Shown here: one piece after another, positions 48,709 through 61,479 of the stretch
Layout: each line of letters begins with the position of its first letter
How positions within the stretch are numbered: the stretch's first letter is position 1
Position numbers and translations under genes: made by a program
The notes under the pieces: generated by a model
What the model saw: the letters and a program-made list of their open reading frames with translations, nothing else
What the model was told of the DNA's origin: nothing
The model's database searches: none
Assembly (NCBI GenBank): GCA_030549775.1
Contig: CM060174.1
Coordinates: 69,045,966 to 69,109,965 of the forward strand
DNA from: Tamarix chinensis
Lineage: Eukaryota > Streptophyta > Magnoliopsida > Caryophyllales > Tamaricaceae
Length of the DNA stretch: 64,000 nucleotides
Direction: 5' to 3'

Positions 48709-50500
48709 TATTGGCTCTTCCATCATCAAGGTATACTTCAAATGGATTTGGATGGGAAGGATTTGGGGCTAAAGCTGTTGTAGGAATGCTAATGCTAGAA
48801 GGGAAACTAACTAGAGTCTCGAACAAAACATCTCCAGTTCCTACAATATACCCTGTGAGTGTCTTAGGGCTAGCCACAGTTTTGGTAGCCACACCAACTT
48901 TTGTTGATCTAAAAACCTTCATCATGCTTTCTCCTTTCTCTAAAACTTCCAACAAATCATCATCATCAATGGGGTCATCAACTGGGAGATTAGTCATATA
49001 TCTATATTGAGGACATGCGTCACCCTATCATTATGCCTAGATTGTGCAAAAATGCCAAAAAATTCTTCCTCCACCTATTCTTTTGAGTGACCCTATCTAT
49101 CCTATAAGCAATATAGACATCCTCAGATTAATGTCCCTAGTCTCCAAATCCAACAATCCTATATACTCTAATTCTGTCATAAGTTTTGTAACCATAATGA
49201 TAATCACTTCTTACCCTCTCATCAAGATGTCCATGTCCTTCCTAACTGCTTGCAATAGTGGCTCCAAACCCTCAGGGCTAGGCTCTAAGGTTGGAGGTGA
49301 TATTTTGGCTTCTAATATAGCTATAAGTGACTTAAATAACTGATTGATAACAACCTAAGTAATCGAATAGGGGCAAGTAACTTTCTCTTTGTCTAGTGCG
49401 AAGGGAACCTCTACCCAAGCATAAAGTCTGACGACTAAGGCAAGGTAGAGAATAGGGCCTTGTGGGTTGTGGCCACTAGCTCTAATTAGTCTTGAATGAT
49501 GTCTAATGTCTATGGTCATCCCTGTGATGATAGAGTAAAGCAACACCATTCAATCGAAAAAGATAGACCAGTTTTTTGTAGTGGGCAAAAGGCAACTCTA
49601 GAGAAAATTGTACCAAAATTTCACTTGAGGGAGTAGCTGAGGCCTGTGGGCAGTTATAGTGGTGAGTATTGCTCATAGTCACTCTCCACTTTTTGCATGT
49701 TTTACAAAGTGTGGAGAGTATATATGCTACCAATTCATTGTTAATGTTGTCTAATAGCTCAAAATATTCATCAATATCAAAAGATAGAAGACCATAAAGG
49801 TTGTTTATAGTGGTCGCAAGGTAGAATACCAACTTCCCTCGCATAAAAATCATCTTATTTCTTTGCTTTACATGTAGATTGTACAAAATTTTGAGTAATA
49901 CTATGGGAAAAATTCAAGTGCATGCTAAAAAAAATTAGCCTAGTAGTGCTAGTTGATTGGGTTGACAAAATATAAGTGAAGATAAAAAATGTGAATCCTC
50001 ACTCTAAATATAAATCTTTAGTGGAAAGAGAGTCAAATCTTTCTTAAGCCTAGTCGGAATAAAAAATACTTAAAGAGTTGATGGATCTGCTTAGGCATTT
50101 GGTTGGAGGAATAGAGGAATGAGTTTCCTCCTCTTCCTCTATGGATGAAAATTCCTTGGCAAAGGAACAAGGGGTGGCTATTTTTTCAAATATGTGGGTT
50201 TCATTGGGGATGAGGGTATGTAACGATTGCTTTAGCCACTAATTTAGTGATTCTTCTAGTCATTGTGGGCATAGAAAGGTTGGGAGATGAGGAAATTGGA
50301 ATGGATGCCCCCAAGGGATTAGATTCTTTTGAAGTCATAAGAATGGTGATTTTAGTCGGTTTAGTGGAGGGGATGAAGTATGCTATTCACAAAACTCAGT
50401 GCGGAAGTCTTTTTGTTCTTGTAAAGAGAGGTTGCATACGAATTTCCTTAAAATATTTAGAAGGAGGGAGGGGAGTGAATGACAATTTCTAATAATTTGT
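48709..50500 (-). pseudogene. Env-position ORF of the Athila-like element (Transposase_32-like domain), decayed
   Basis: The best open part (49886-49503) resembles the conserved domain found in the extra ORF of Athila/Tat elements. It has KLVFYLATTINNLYGL..., then DEYFELLDNI..., LCKTCKKWRV and a LPFAHYKKLVYL-like block. It continues in another frame as RHHSRLIRASGHNPQGPILY (49520-49360). A 97-residue acidic tail (48997-48704) may be the C-terminus. The function of this ORF is not established; it lies where envelope-like genes sit. Assignment is from recalled family pattern only. Confidence 0.5.
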
Positions 50501-50899
50501 AGAAATGGCAAAATAGGGATGGTTGAATGGATGAGACAAAGGTAAAGGGGAGGATAACGTTTTAGTAGCTGTACAAGGGTAATAACAGGTTGTGAGGTAC
50601 AGTGGCAGGGGCGTACCTCAAAGTACCAGTCATTTAACTAAAGATACATAGATTGAAGTGCAAGTGAAAAATGACTCTTCACCTACTCCTACATTTTCTA
50701 CATGGAGCATACTTCCCTCCTATATTTGTTATATGATCGTCATCCTAGCAAGAGAAGGATTGTGTTGACAAGGTCAGGTGGGTATAACAAAAATTGATCA
50801 TAGAGACAAAATCCTATGAAAAATACAAAGAATAAAATTTGAGAAGAACATAAGTAAAACTTAAGTTACCTGCTAAGAGTGCTTGGTTTAATTTCTTCA

Positions 50900-53800
50900 T
50901 CTTGACGACCTGTGACAACCCTATAAGTTTCATAGGGAAAGTGTTTGAACTTCCCTATTCAAATTTTCTACTTGGTAAGGTTTTACTCTAAGGTCATTGA
51001 CAATAAAAATCCCTATAGTATTTCAATCCTTCATCTCCATAACTCTATAGAGGTAAACCTTGACAACTTCATAGGGTCCAAACCATCTTGATCTTAGATT
51101 CCCTAGGACAAATTTTCGTTATGAGTTGTAGAGCAAAACCATTTGCCTAGGATAAATTTCTTTCTACTTGATATACAGATTATGAAATATTTAGTTTTTT
51201 TTTCCTTATATAACTATGCACTCTCATATGAAGCATTCCTCTGCTCCTCCAATTCATTCAATTGTAACTTACATGCCTCTCCCAAATTATAAAGATTAGA
51301 GTTGACTACGTGAAGCACCCAATAGGATTTATGTTCTAATTTAATGGGTAGATGAAAAGTCTTTCCAAACAATATCCTATATGGTGATATGCCCAAGGGT
51401 ATCTTAAAGGCTATCTTATATGCCTATAGTGTGTCATTTAACTTGGTAGACCAATTCTTTCTAATAGGGTAGACTACTTTATCTAAAATTCTCTTAATTT
51501 CTTTGTTAGAAAGTTTGACTTAGTCACTAGATTGTGGGTGGTAAGATATGGCTAATTTGTGGTGTTGAATCTCATATTTGTGGAATAGCTAGTTGAGCAT
51601 CTTATTACAAAAATAATTTCCATCATTACTAATGATTACTCTAGGAGTCCTAAATCTTGTGAAAATATTCTTTTGGAGGAAACAAGTTACTGCCCTGGAA
51701 TAATTTGTTGGTAACGCAGAATCCATTTAGATACATATTCCACTACTACCACAATATATTCATTGCCAAAGAAGGGAGGGAATGGGCCCATAACTTCAAT
51801 ACCCAAATATCAAATAGTTTTATTTCCAATATACCTATTTGAGGCACTTCATTTTTTTGTGATATGTGTCCCAATTCATTGGCTTTGCTCACAATTTTGG
51901 ACCTCAACTCTGGCATCTTTGAATAGGGTAGGTCAATAGAACCCACTCTGAAGAACTTTTGTCGTTCTATGTATACCTCCAAAATGACCTCCATAGGGTA
52001 CATGATGACATGCAGCCAGAATATCTCTTGCCTCTTCTTTACTTACACATATTCTCATCAACCCATCTAAATATTATTGAAACAATAATGGTTTATCCCA
52101 ATAGTAATACTTGACGACATGGAAGAACATATTCAATTGTTGAATACATTTGTTAGGGGGTAGTAATTTACCTGCCAAATAGTTATTAATGTTTGTGTAC
52201 CAGGGTACTTGAACCTACTTGATTGTAAGGAGTTGCTCATCAAGGAAGTTCTCTTGAATATAGACTTGTCCATGCTCTTTAGTGTATCATTCCAATCTAG
52301 AATAATATTCAACAATTTGATTATCCTTACCTTGTCGATATTAAATGTAAATACTACTACTATTGGCTCTTTCTTAGTAATTGTATAGGTCCATTAGGCC
52401 TCATTGAGCATTTTACGGGCATAGTGAATACTATGAAAACCCTTATTCTTGAACATTCCTAGGACTTCTCCTAAAGCATAATCACTTGCATCACACATAA
52501 AGTCAAAGGATAAGGTCTAGTTGGTTCCTATAATAATAAGAGCTTTGGTGAGTGCTAACTTGTTTTAGTCAAATGCTTCCCTACAACACTCATCAAAATA
52601 AAATTCTCTATCCTATTCTAATACCTAACAAAGAGGTTTATAATTTTTTAGAAATCCTTAATAAATATTTTGTAAAATCCTACATGTCCTACAAAACTTC
52701 TCGCACCTTTGACAGTGGTAGGAAGGGATAATTTTTTAATAACCTCAATTTTGGCTTTGTCGACCTCTAACCCTTTAGGAGAGACCCTATATCATAAAAC
52801 AATTCCCTCGTCAACCATAAAATGACATTTTTCCTAATTAAGGACTAAATGGTCTCTTCACACCTTATCAATACTCTCTTAATATTTGTCAAGCATTCAT
52901 CAAAGATGTCTAAAAAAACTAAGAAATTATCCATAAAGATTTCAATAGTCTCCCGTACCATGGATGTGAATATGGCCATCATGAACCATTGAAAATTTTC
53001 ATGGGTATTACATAAGCTAAAGGGAATTTGAAGGAAAGAAAATGTGCCATAGGGGCAAGTGAATGTGGTTTTATGTTGGTCTTCTGGTGCAATGGCTATG
53101 TCGTTGTAACCTGAGTATCCATAAAAAAAAAATGTTTTCCTACCAATATGTCAAACATTTGATCAATAAAGGGAAGGGGGAATGGTCTTTTTTGGTGGCT
53201 TTATTAAGTTTCCTATAGTCCATGCAAATATTCCACACTTTGATATTCCTCATTGGTATTAAGTTATTTTCATAGGTTTGAATGACAATCATACCACCTT
53301 TCTTTGGGACACATTGTGTAAGGCTTACTCATTTGCTTCTGGATATGGAATAGATGATTCCTACATCTAACCATTTGATGATTTCTATTTTTACTACCTC
53401 CTTCTTTGTAGGGTTGAAACTTATTTGCTACTATATAGATGAACTTGAGGGTTCTTATAGTATAATCTTGTGCATGAATAATTTTGAGCTATTTCCTTAT
53501 ATATCTATCATGGTTCATCTTACTTCTTTTTCTTGCTTTTGGAGCAAATTGACCAGCTATTCCTACTAAGAGTCAGGTAACATAGATGAGATAATAACCG
53601 GTAAGGTGTCTTCTTTACATAGATATATGTATTTTATGTGAGATGTTAGGGGTTTGTCTTCCATCTTGGGATGTTCTTCTATCGATGGCTTATCTGGTTG
53701 CACTTCTCTATTACTCAAGGTAAGAGGTTCCATAGGTGTTGAATAGTTAATCCAGCTACACCCTACCACTTTCATGTCATATTATTCAATATAATAATAG

Positions 53801-54320
53801 GTAGGGTAATTGCTAGTTAAGTGACTTGCCTCAAAACAACTTGGATTTCTATTTAAGGCCACCTACATCAAACACATCAAACATAGCTAAATTGCTACTA
53901 TTAATTCGTGAACATTCATCTCAATACTCTTCTAGTAGCTTCATTGAGTTAAAAACATTAAAAGTTATCTACTCCTTGTTAAGCACTATAGTTAGTTCTC
54001 CTTTCTACACATCTATTAAGGTCTTGCCAGCAGCTAAGAATAGCCTGCCCAAAATGATAAGAACCTCCTTGTTTGCTTTATGATTAGGGATAATAAAATG
54101 AATTGATCTATCTTTCCTAACACATCTTCAATCTTTCCATCAGGGTGAATATACAATCGGCTAGCTAATTTAGGGTGATAGTGGTAGCCCTTGCTTCACC
54201 AATGTCTAGATTTCTAAGGATGGACATAGGAATAAGATTCATACTAGCAACAAGTTCACAAAAGTCCATACTATAGTACTTATCTCTAATGGAATAGGGG
54301 ATGGTGAAACTACTTGGCCT
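50900..54320 (-). pseudogene. pol of the Athila-like element: protease, RT, RNase H, integrase; decayed
   Basis: Read leftward: protease-like block CELVASMNLIPMSILRNL (near 54260-54200); RT from about 53420 with MDYRKLNKATKKDHSPFPF. Its active-site box IEIFMDNFLVF (52945-52910) has Asn (AAT at 52926) where the second Asp belongs. RNase H CDASDYALGEVLG lies near 52500-52460. The integrase zinc region is near 52000 and its C-terminal part at 51396-51214 (GISPYRILFGK, ANELGH upstream), ending in RKFVLGNLRSRWFGPYEV near 51110-51040. Many stops and frameshifts; non-functional. Confidence 0.75.
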
Positions 54321-54899
54321 TACAATTTTCTAGGTAATTTATGTTGAAAAATCAAACTAAATCCTGGGTCATTACAACCATCTCGAATTCACATAGTCTT
54401 CTCTTCCATGTCAATATGCCCTTTAATAACTTTGTGTAGTTTGTAATTTTTTGGAGTACCATCTACAAACAAAATGTTGATATGCAATTGTCATAGAATC
54501 TCCAAGAATTATATAAACTGTTTGTCTAGTTGTTGTTGCTTAAGGCACTGAGAAAAATCTGGTGTTGGTGCAGAGAATTTTAGAATGATGGTTGATGATG
54601 ACTTAATGCTCTTTTGTGGCTCAGGAGATGTGTCATTATGATGGTGCCCAGAATGATTTCACATTTATAGGTTCCATGTTATCTGGCTATTTTGTAGGGT
54701 GGTGATCTTCATTTGCCTCATTTTATGTGTATAGGGGTTCAATTGCTTTGACTGATCTTAGAGTGATAGCTTTACATTGGTACTTAATATCTCTTCTTTG
54801 GTTCTTAGTGTCACTGGGCAAAGTGCTCTAGGCCTTGCTACTTAGAGCTATAGCTAGCAACTCCATTTGGGTTTCTATTGTATGTAAGGAAGTTATATT

Positions 54900-56330
54900 A
54901 CTTTAAATTTCTACACTGGTTGTCTAATGAGATAGAGGTATTGTCTTAGGATAAAGGATGGTTAGATTGTGGTTGCTACAAGTGCTAAGGTTGATATTAG
55001 TAGTAATGTTATAGGTTGTACTAGTTAGTCTCGTTTTGTATATTATTTTGATTAGACCATGAGAAATTAGGATTTTGTCTCCATGATGGCTTGTAATAAT
55101 TTTCGTATAGCTTATGTGAGCTTCAAGCCTAGTTTCCATCATAATTTACTGACATAAGATTTTATGGACAATACTCTAATAGATGGCCTTCTGCATAATA
55201 CATGCAGGACACTATAGGTAATGAAGTGGTCGGGTGTTCTTCGACTCTTTTACCTTCGAGTTAGTAGGAGAAATATTTTTTAATAAGCTAGAGAGAGATG
55301 ATACCTCTACTATTAGGGTTATGATGACATTTACTTTAAATTTCACTCCTAATTTCACCCTATGGATGTTTCTGGCACTACCACACTATTGGTTGTTACA
55401 AGCTACGGTCTCAATGATCTCATAGTCTTGATTATAAGTTTTGCTTAGCAAGGTGTCATTAGTTGTGGCATCCACCAAATTTTGAATTTGATGGTTCAAC
55501 CCATGATAAAAGGTCTCTATTTGCAACAATCATGGATTCCAAGGCTTGGGCATTTCCTCAATAAGTCCTTAAATCTCTCCCATGCAACATGGAGTATTTT
55601 ATCATCTTCTTACAAAAATGTTGTAATGTTATGTCTAAGTTTAACACTTTTTTAGGAAAATAGCACATAAGGAACTTTTGTACTAAATCATCCCATGGGT
55701 TAATTAAATTAGTTGATAGTGAAGACAACCACTCCCTAGCATGATCTCTTCGAAAATAAAGGAATAACTTAAGTCATAAGGAGGTTTCTAGTACTCGCAT
55801 TTTGAAAGTGACACTCACTTCCATAAAAGCTCTAAGATGGAGATGAGGGTTTTTAGTTGGTTAACCACTAAATTTACCTACAGTCAATAGCATGTGGAAG
55901 GTAATAGGTTAATGTTCAAATTAAGGGGCTTGTATTTCTAGATGGGGTATGGTAGGGTTAAGATGGCCTTGGACTGGTATAGCACAATCTCGAATAGGTC
56001 GATTGCGATCATCACCTATGGGTAGAGCTTGCATTCCTAAAGGGTTTATGTTAGGTTCGGGAGGTAAAATCATTGGTAGTCTTTCCCCTTTGTATTTTTG
56101 TGACCCTAGAAATCAGTTATTACCTTTCTCGTGCTTCTATTGGCCTTAATGACTCATGTTGCATAAATTTTCTAAAACTGATTCCACTCTTTGATGGTAT
56201 TGCTATTGAGTTTGTAAGGTTGAACAATTCCTCCTTAGGGTGCACTCAATTTCTTGAACAACTAGAAATAGGGAACTTTGGTTAGTTTTGGTCATACAGG
56301 TGTTAATCCTATGAAATAAACTAAAAATTA
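54900..56330 (-). pseudogene. gag of the Athila-like element, decayed
   Basis: Around 55870-55790 the minus strand reads TKNPHLHLRAFMEVSVTFKM and LKLFLYFRRDHARE, an Athila gag core. Near 55190 a zinc-knuckle remnant reads CMYYAEGHLLEYC, with Tyr replacing the second Cys. Stops are frequent. Confidence 0.6.
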
Positions 56331-56406
56331 CAAACCTCTAATGTTCATTCTGTATTGAGAAATCCATACTAGTATATCCTCTAATATGTCGCACATTTTA
56401 AATTTT

Positions 56407-56428
56407 GATCCTCGACAACAACGCTAAA
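56407..56428 (-). other. Decayed primer-binding site of the Athila-like element
   Basis: The minus strand reads TTTAGCGTTGTTGTCGAGGA just past the 5' LTR. It differs from the usual TTTGGCGCCGTTGCCGGGGA mostly by C-to-T or G-to-A changes. Confidence 0.6.
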
Positions 56429-56433
56429 CACTT

Positions 56434-59261
56434 TGTGTATGCTTGGTTTGACAATGCTTGATAGGGTAATAAAATGAATGCAGCACAACACAATCGTGAA
56501 AGTATACACAATCAATCCAACTAATAAAATGATAAGTGAGTATTGTTTCCTCAAGGATTTAGTGAAATGTAGATTAACAAATTTAATTCCACTAAAGAAT
56601 TAAACTATACTTTGAAATATTGTCAGGGTCATGGAAATAATAATGAAAATGTATTAAAAGTAAATGGGCACAAGGAGTTCATCAATATCAACACATGAAA
56701 GATGAGTCAAAAACTCAAGAGATAGGGTCGTATGAGAGAAATCACTCATCCCCAATTGGAAGTATTTTCATAGCCTATAAAGCTTAGATGATATTAATCC
56801 TTCTAAATTCACTGGACTTCACTTAGGGGTGAAGTATACTCTCAGGCCATCTCCATCATGGTACATGGACTAAGGCAATGTCACACAATAAGCTATGAGG
56901 GATTAATGGCAAGGCCACATCACTTTTCAATACTAACCTTGTCACCATTAGCCATCATTAGTTCTACCTTCTTAGAGAGTTAATAGCATGTTCACGTGAG
57001 AGCCTAATATAGCTAACATTCAATGCTATAGCATATGAGTGAGAAATGAAATAAATTATCAAATAAACCAGACCTAACTATAATGTCATAGACTACAACA
57101 AAAGGAAAATCAATCCATCACTAATAGGGAGATTTAGATCACGCTAATTTCCCACTCTGAATTAATAGTGAATATTGAAAAGGAAGAAAGGAAGAGAATG
57201 GGTAGATCATGGTAATCCAACCCCTTTCTAGCCTGAAATATCGTTATTCTTCTTTCTCGCACAATATCACTTAATGGCACTCTTCTCTCTGAGGATTTCT
57301 TCTCTTCCAGTCTTGATTTCTTATACTCAATTTTCTTCTCCTTACTCACCACTTATTATTTCAAACATGCAAATTGGGATAGATGTCAGTTGATGTATCT
57401 TATAATGGTTGCAACCTCTAGTGTTCTTCTGATGAACACAACCAAATCTATAGATTTGGGTATTCTCTTTAGTGGCTGAGTTATGAAGCTAATTGCTGAT
57501 AGGCATGATTTATGTCAATCATATCGACTTTAACATGATGATTTAATGTGATTATAAGATGATTTTTTCATAATTTAGTCCACTTGTTCTTGTTTCTCTC
57601 TCCTAATCATATTTTGTAGGTATTTTAAGAATATGGGATAAAAAGGAGCTAAAACGTAATAGTTGGAACAAAACATAAGCAAATGCGGGTGCTCAAAGTA
57701 TGAAAATGAATCAAGACTTGAAAATCCAAATATTATGCACTCTAAATTTGGAAACATGTTGAACATAAAGATTGTAGATAGTTTTGTTAGCTTTTCAACG
57801 CATCAAAAATAATCTTAATCCAAATTCAAACAAAGAAGTTATGGCTAAAATACAAAACATGCGCAAAGCTGAAGCATCGAAACGACACTGCCTTATTGCT
57901 TTACATGGCCGTGTTGATGGGTAGTTACATCTATATAAAATTATTTTTCATTTAGTTTAGAAGGGAATCGAATGGGATAAAAAGATAATGAATTTGAGAG
58001 AACTAAATAGAGATTTAGGGTTACTCTTTTGGCATCATTCAATCCAATCCCCTCCAATTCATCCAAAATCTTTCATCTCTTGATCTCAATTTCTTGTTTC
58101 TGGTCGGATGGATAGAACAATGAGTTTCTCATAATGAATAAAGAGGTCATTGTATTTTTTCTTTTGATTTTATTTTTTTAATTGATGCAATTCTCTATGT
58201 TTAAGATATTGAGCTTAATGAAAGCCATGATTGGCTTATTGATCTATGCTAAGGTGAAGGAAAACACCCTAATCTGGATGTGTTGAGAATCCAAACCCTA
58301 CCTAATCAAATTCCTTACCATATAGGTTGTGATAATGATTTAATTGGAATAACAGAGAAAATAGATAACTTTTCTATTATTATTTAGAGCAACGCAGTGA
58401 GATTCGAGAGATGATTCGGAGTGGGCTCCATTAGCATAGCTAGAGGTCAAGCTATAAAGCCACAAAGTTGAGAAATGTTGGTTGGATTCTACAACTGAAA
58501 CAAGGGAATATGATACATAATAATGCATTACCTATTTTTGAATTCATACTAGAGATAAATGAGTCTTAATAGAGAATAGGGTATAGTGGCGAGAGAGAGC
58601 ATTACATTACATACTTTTGTTGCCATTCTAGAAAAAGTGTTTTAATTTGGGATTTGGGGTTAATATTTAATCACATTTAAGTTGAGGGGATTAATTAGAA
58701 CCTTAGCCTTTTCTCTAACTGATTTTCATTTGTTCTTATATTAAAGTTGGATTTAGAATTTCTTTTCATTTAGAGTTAGATACTAGCTGCCCCTATCATT
58801 TGTCTAGATATACGAGATCTCTTCACTTTCCCATTACTTTCTTCCTAGTCGTTGTGGGATTGACCTTGCATGATACTTCAGCACCTTGCACTTGTAGTTA
58901 GAAGTCATCAATCATGATGTGGCTAACAGAATCTTTTGGGAGCATTTCAGTAGTCTTGTTAGGGTGTAATTATTTCTCAACTCTACTAAGCCATGGCTTC
59001 TCTATATCTACACCCACACATGTTTTTCTTCTAAGTTGAGTAAAGGCATCCAAGTTGGTGATTTGATATAGGAATATGAGTAAAAACCTCATTTCATAAG
59101 GTATTCAAATATTTTTCAGATTTAGTTCATGTGAGTTAAGTGAAAGATCAAAGAGAAGAAAAATTTCTAGGGCTGCACCCTATGACCTCCAAATGCAACA
59201 ATAATCATGCCTAAAAGTGCACTCATATGATCTTTTAATCCACCCAAGGTAACTCATATCA
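56434..59261 (-). repeat. Athila-like 5' LTR, enlarged by an inserted block
   Basis: The ends match the partner LTR (TTGATAGGGTAAT on one side, TTTAATCCACCCAA on the other). The extra sequence from about 57410 to 59095 is absent from the partner. The right end TATCA meets the GTGGA duplication exactly. Confidence 0.8.
57420..58925 (+). repeat. Probable plus-strand Athila/Tat-type solo LTR inside the 5' LTR
   Basis: The block holds GAAGTTATGGCTAAAATAC (about 57835) and ends GTCGTTGTGGGATTGACC...CTTGCACTTG...CATCAATCA. In Athila/Tat LTRs the phrases AAGTTATGGCCAAAA and CTGTGGGATCGACC take these places. No flanking duplication was found; the borders are approximate. Confidence 0.45.
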
Positions 59262-59266
59262 GTGGA
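59262..59266. repeat. Target-site duplication GTGGA, right copy
   Basis: It restores the protease codons: ...GATAGTGGA on the left rejoins GTGGATCTTATATG on the right, giving DSGSYMN. Confidence 0.85.
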
Positions 59267-61478
59267 TCTTATATGAATGTAGCTAAAGAGAATGGTGAAG
59301 GATTTGGCATTATAGACTGCACCACATCCAAAGCCTTATTCTCTTTAATGGTCAAACAAGGACAAATGAGTCAAGGTAACCAAGAAAACCTTAATCTTAT
59401 TTTGAATTGGTAATTATCATGATGATGTGCCATGTGATGGTTTTCCTATTGATGCATTTGGAATCTTTGTTACATAAACCATGGCGATATGATAGAAATG
59501 ATACTCATAATAGCATTACTTATGAATATGTATTTTAGAAGGATGAGAAAAAAAACTAAACCATCTAAATGTGATAATAAGAATATATTCGAGAATGAAA
59601 AGAGTTTATTTTTCCATGAAAAGGCTAAGGTCAAATGTATTCAAGAGGAAGCTAGTTGTTGTGTTATGATTATGAAGAAATCTTTACAAGGGGATACAGA
59701 TAACTATAATCATTTAACAAATGAACTTATTAATGAGTATCATGATATTTTTCCTAATGACTTATAACTTGGATTACCACCAAAAAGAGGAATATAACAT
59801 GCTATAGATATAACACCTAGCATTTCTTCACCTAATTAGCCTACATATCAATGTAATCCAAAAGAGGCTAAGGAATTAGTGAGACCAATACAAGAATTCT
59901 CTCAAGAAAAATAGGCCATTACATTCTGTAGTGAGAAATTAAATGGGAAAAAATTGAATTATTCAACATATGATAAAAAATTATATTCCATTATAAGTAT
60001 GGAAATATGGAGCCTTTATTTGAGACATAATCCGTTTGTTTTGCATTCGGACCATGAAAGTTTAAAATATTTTCATGGGCAAAAGAAGATTAGTCCTAGA
60101 TATACCAAATGGATTAGTTTTATATAATTCTTCATGTTTTCTATCAAACATTTCAATGGTAAGGAAAATATAGTGGCAAATGCTTTATCTAGAAGATCTA
60201 TGATACTTGTTATGTTGGATGTTAAATTATTAGGTTTTGAAATGTTAAGGGAATTATATGCTAAAGATTAAGATTTTGTTGACATATATAATGTATGAAT
60301 AAAGAATAATAATTGTGGTAATTATGTGCTACGAGAAAACTTTCTTTTCAAACTTAATAAGTTTTTTATACCTTGTGTTTAGTGTATGTGATTTATTTGT
60401 TAAGAAAGTGCATGAGGGGTATAGTTGGTCATTTTTGCATTCATAAAACCATAGAAATATTACAAGAAAACTCCTACAGGCCACAAATGATAAAATTAGT
60501 ACAAGTTATTATTAGGAGATATGTGATTTGTCAAAAGAGTAAAAGTTTCTTCTATAAAGGTTTGTATACTCCTTTATCAGTTCCTAATCAATAGTGGGAG
60601 AGTGTTAGTATGGATTTTATCTTAGATTTACCAGGGAGATAAATGGTAAATGATTATACTTTACTACTAGTAGATAGGTTCTCTTAAATGGCATATTTCA
60701 TACATTATAATAAAACTAATAATGCAACTCATGTAGCATATTTATATTTCCAAGAGATAGTAAGGTTACATGGAGTTTCTAAAAGTATAGCGTGAGATAG
60801 ATATATCAAAATTTTAAGCTACTTTTGGAAGAAATTTTGGCATATATTAGGTACTAAGTTATTGTTTAGTACTTCTCATTATCCACAAATGGATGATCAA
60901 ACTGAAGTGACTAATGGAACTTTAGGAACATTACTATACGGATTAGTCAATAAAAGTACTAAGGATTGGGATATAAAATCAACACATGCTGAATTTCTTA
61001 TAATAGGGAGTCCTTCTAGTACAAGTCATTCAAGTTCCTTTGAAGTTTCCTATGGTGTTAATCCTTAATTACCTATTGATATGTTATCATTAATAAAAGG
61101 TGATATTAAGAATTATGATGCCAAGGAAAGAATCAAATTCTTTAAATAAAAAAAATCATGAATAAATTAAAAACAATATAGAAAAATCTAATGCCAAATA
61201 CTAAACTCAAGCAAGCAAAAATTGAATTCAACAAGTATTTTCACCATGAGATTTTTTTTGGTTACGCTTAAGAAAAAAATGATTTCCAAACATAAGAAAA
61301 ATTAACTTAAGCCAAAAGCTGATGGACCATTGAAATTCTTAAGAAAGTGAAAATAATACATATGAACTAGAATTACCTAAACACTATGGAGGAGTTTCTA
61401 GGACTTTTAATATTAGTAATTTATCTCATTACTATAGTAATGCTAATTTGAGGACAAATTCTTCTTTACAAGGGGAGA
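59267..61478 (+). pseudogene. Rest of pol of the old gypsy element: protease tail, RT start, RNase H, integrase
   Basis: After the insertion the frame resumes SYMNVAKENG. The RT N-terminus follows near 59700-59890 (INEYHDIFPNDL, GLPPKRGI*HAIDITP, NPKEAKEL). Near 59915 the text jumps straight to RNase H (TFCSEKLNGKKLNYSTYDKK, LHSDHESLKYF, ENIVANALSRR). The RT core, including its catalytic box, is therefore deleted. Integrase spans about 60410-61150 (GHFCIHKTIEILQEN, RYVICQKSK, SMDFILDLP, EIVRLHGVSKSI, DQTEVTNGTLGTLL). The C-terminal FNISNLSHYYSNANLRTNSS ends near 61465. Many stops are present. Confidence 0.75.
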
Positions 61479-61479
61479 A
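61469..61479 (+). other. Polypurine tract of the old gypsy element
   Basis: CAAGGGGAGAA directly precedes the 3' LTR. Confidence 0.7.

Larger units (their letters stand above)
45952..59261 (-). mobile_element. Athila-like Ty3/gypsy element, minus strand, nested in the old gypsy protease
   Basis: On the minus strand the order is LTR (59261-56434), primer site (56428-56407), gag, protease, RT-RNase H, integrase, an extra ORF in the env position, polypurine tract (47136-47124) and LTR (47123-45952). GTGGA flanks the whole. Integrase phrases such as GISPYRILFGKTFHLPIKLE and the primer-site relative TTTAGCGTTGTTGTCGAGGA (usual form TTTGGCGCCGTTGCCGGGGA) point to Athila. All frames are broken. It is 13.3 kb including a MITE and an LTR-in-LTR insertion. 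Confidence 0.85.

Noticed and set aside
55949..56285. Plus-strand open frames near the Athila gag
   Set aside because: Shadows of the decayed minus-strand gag; no recognisable domain.
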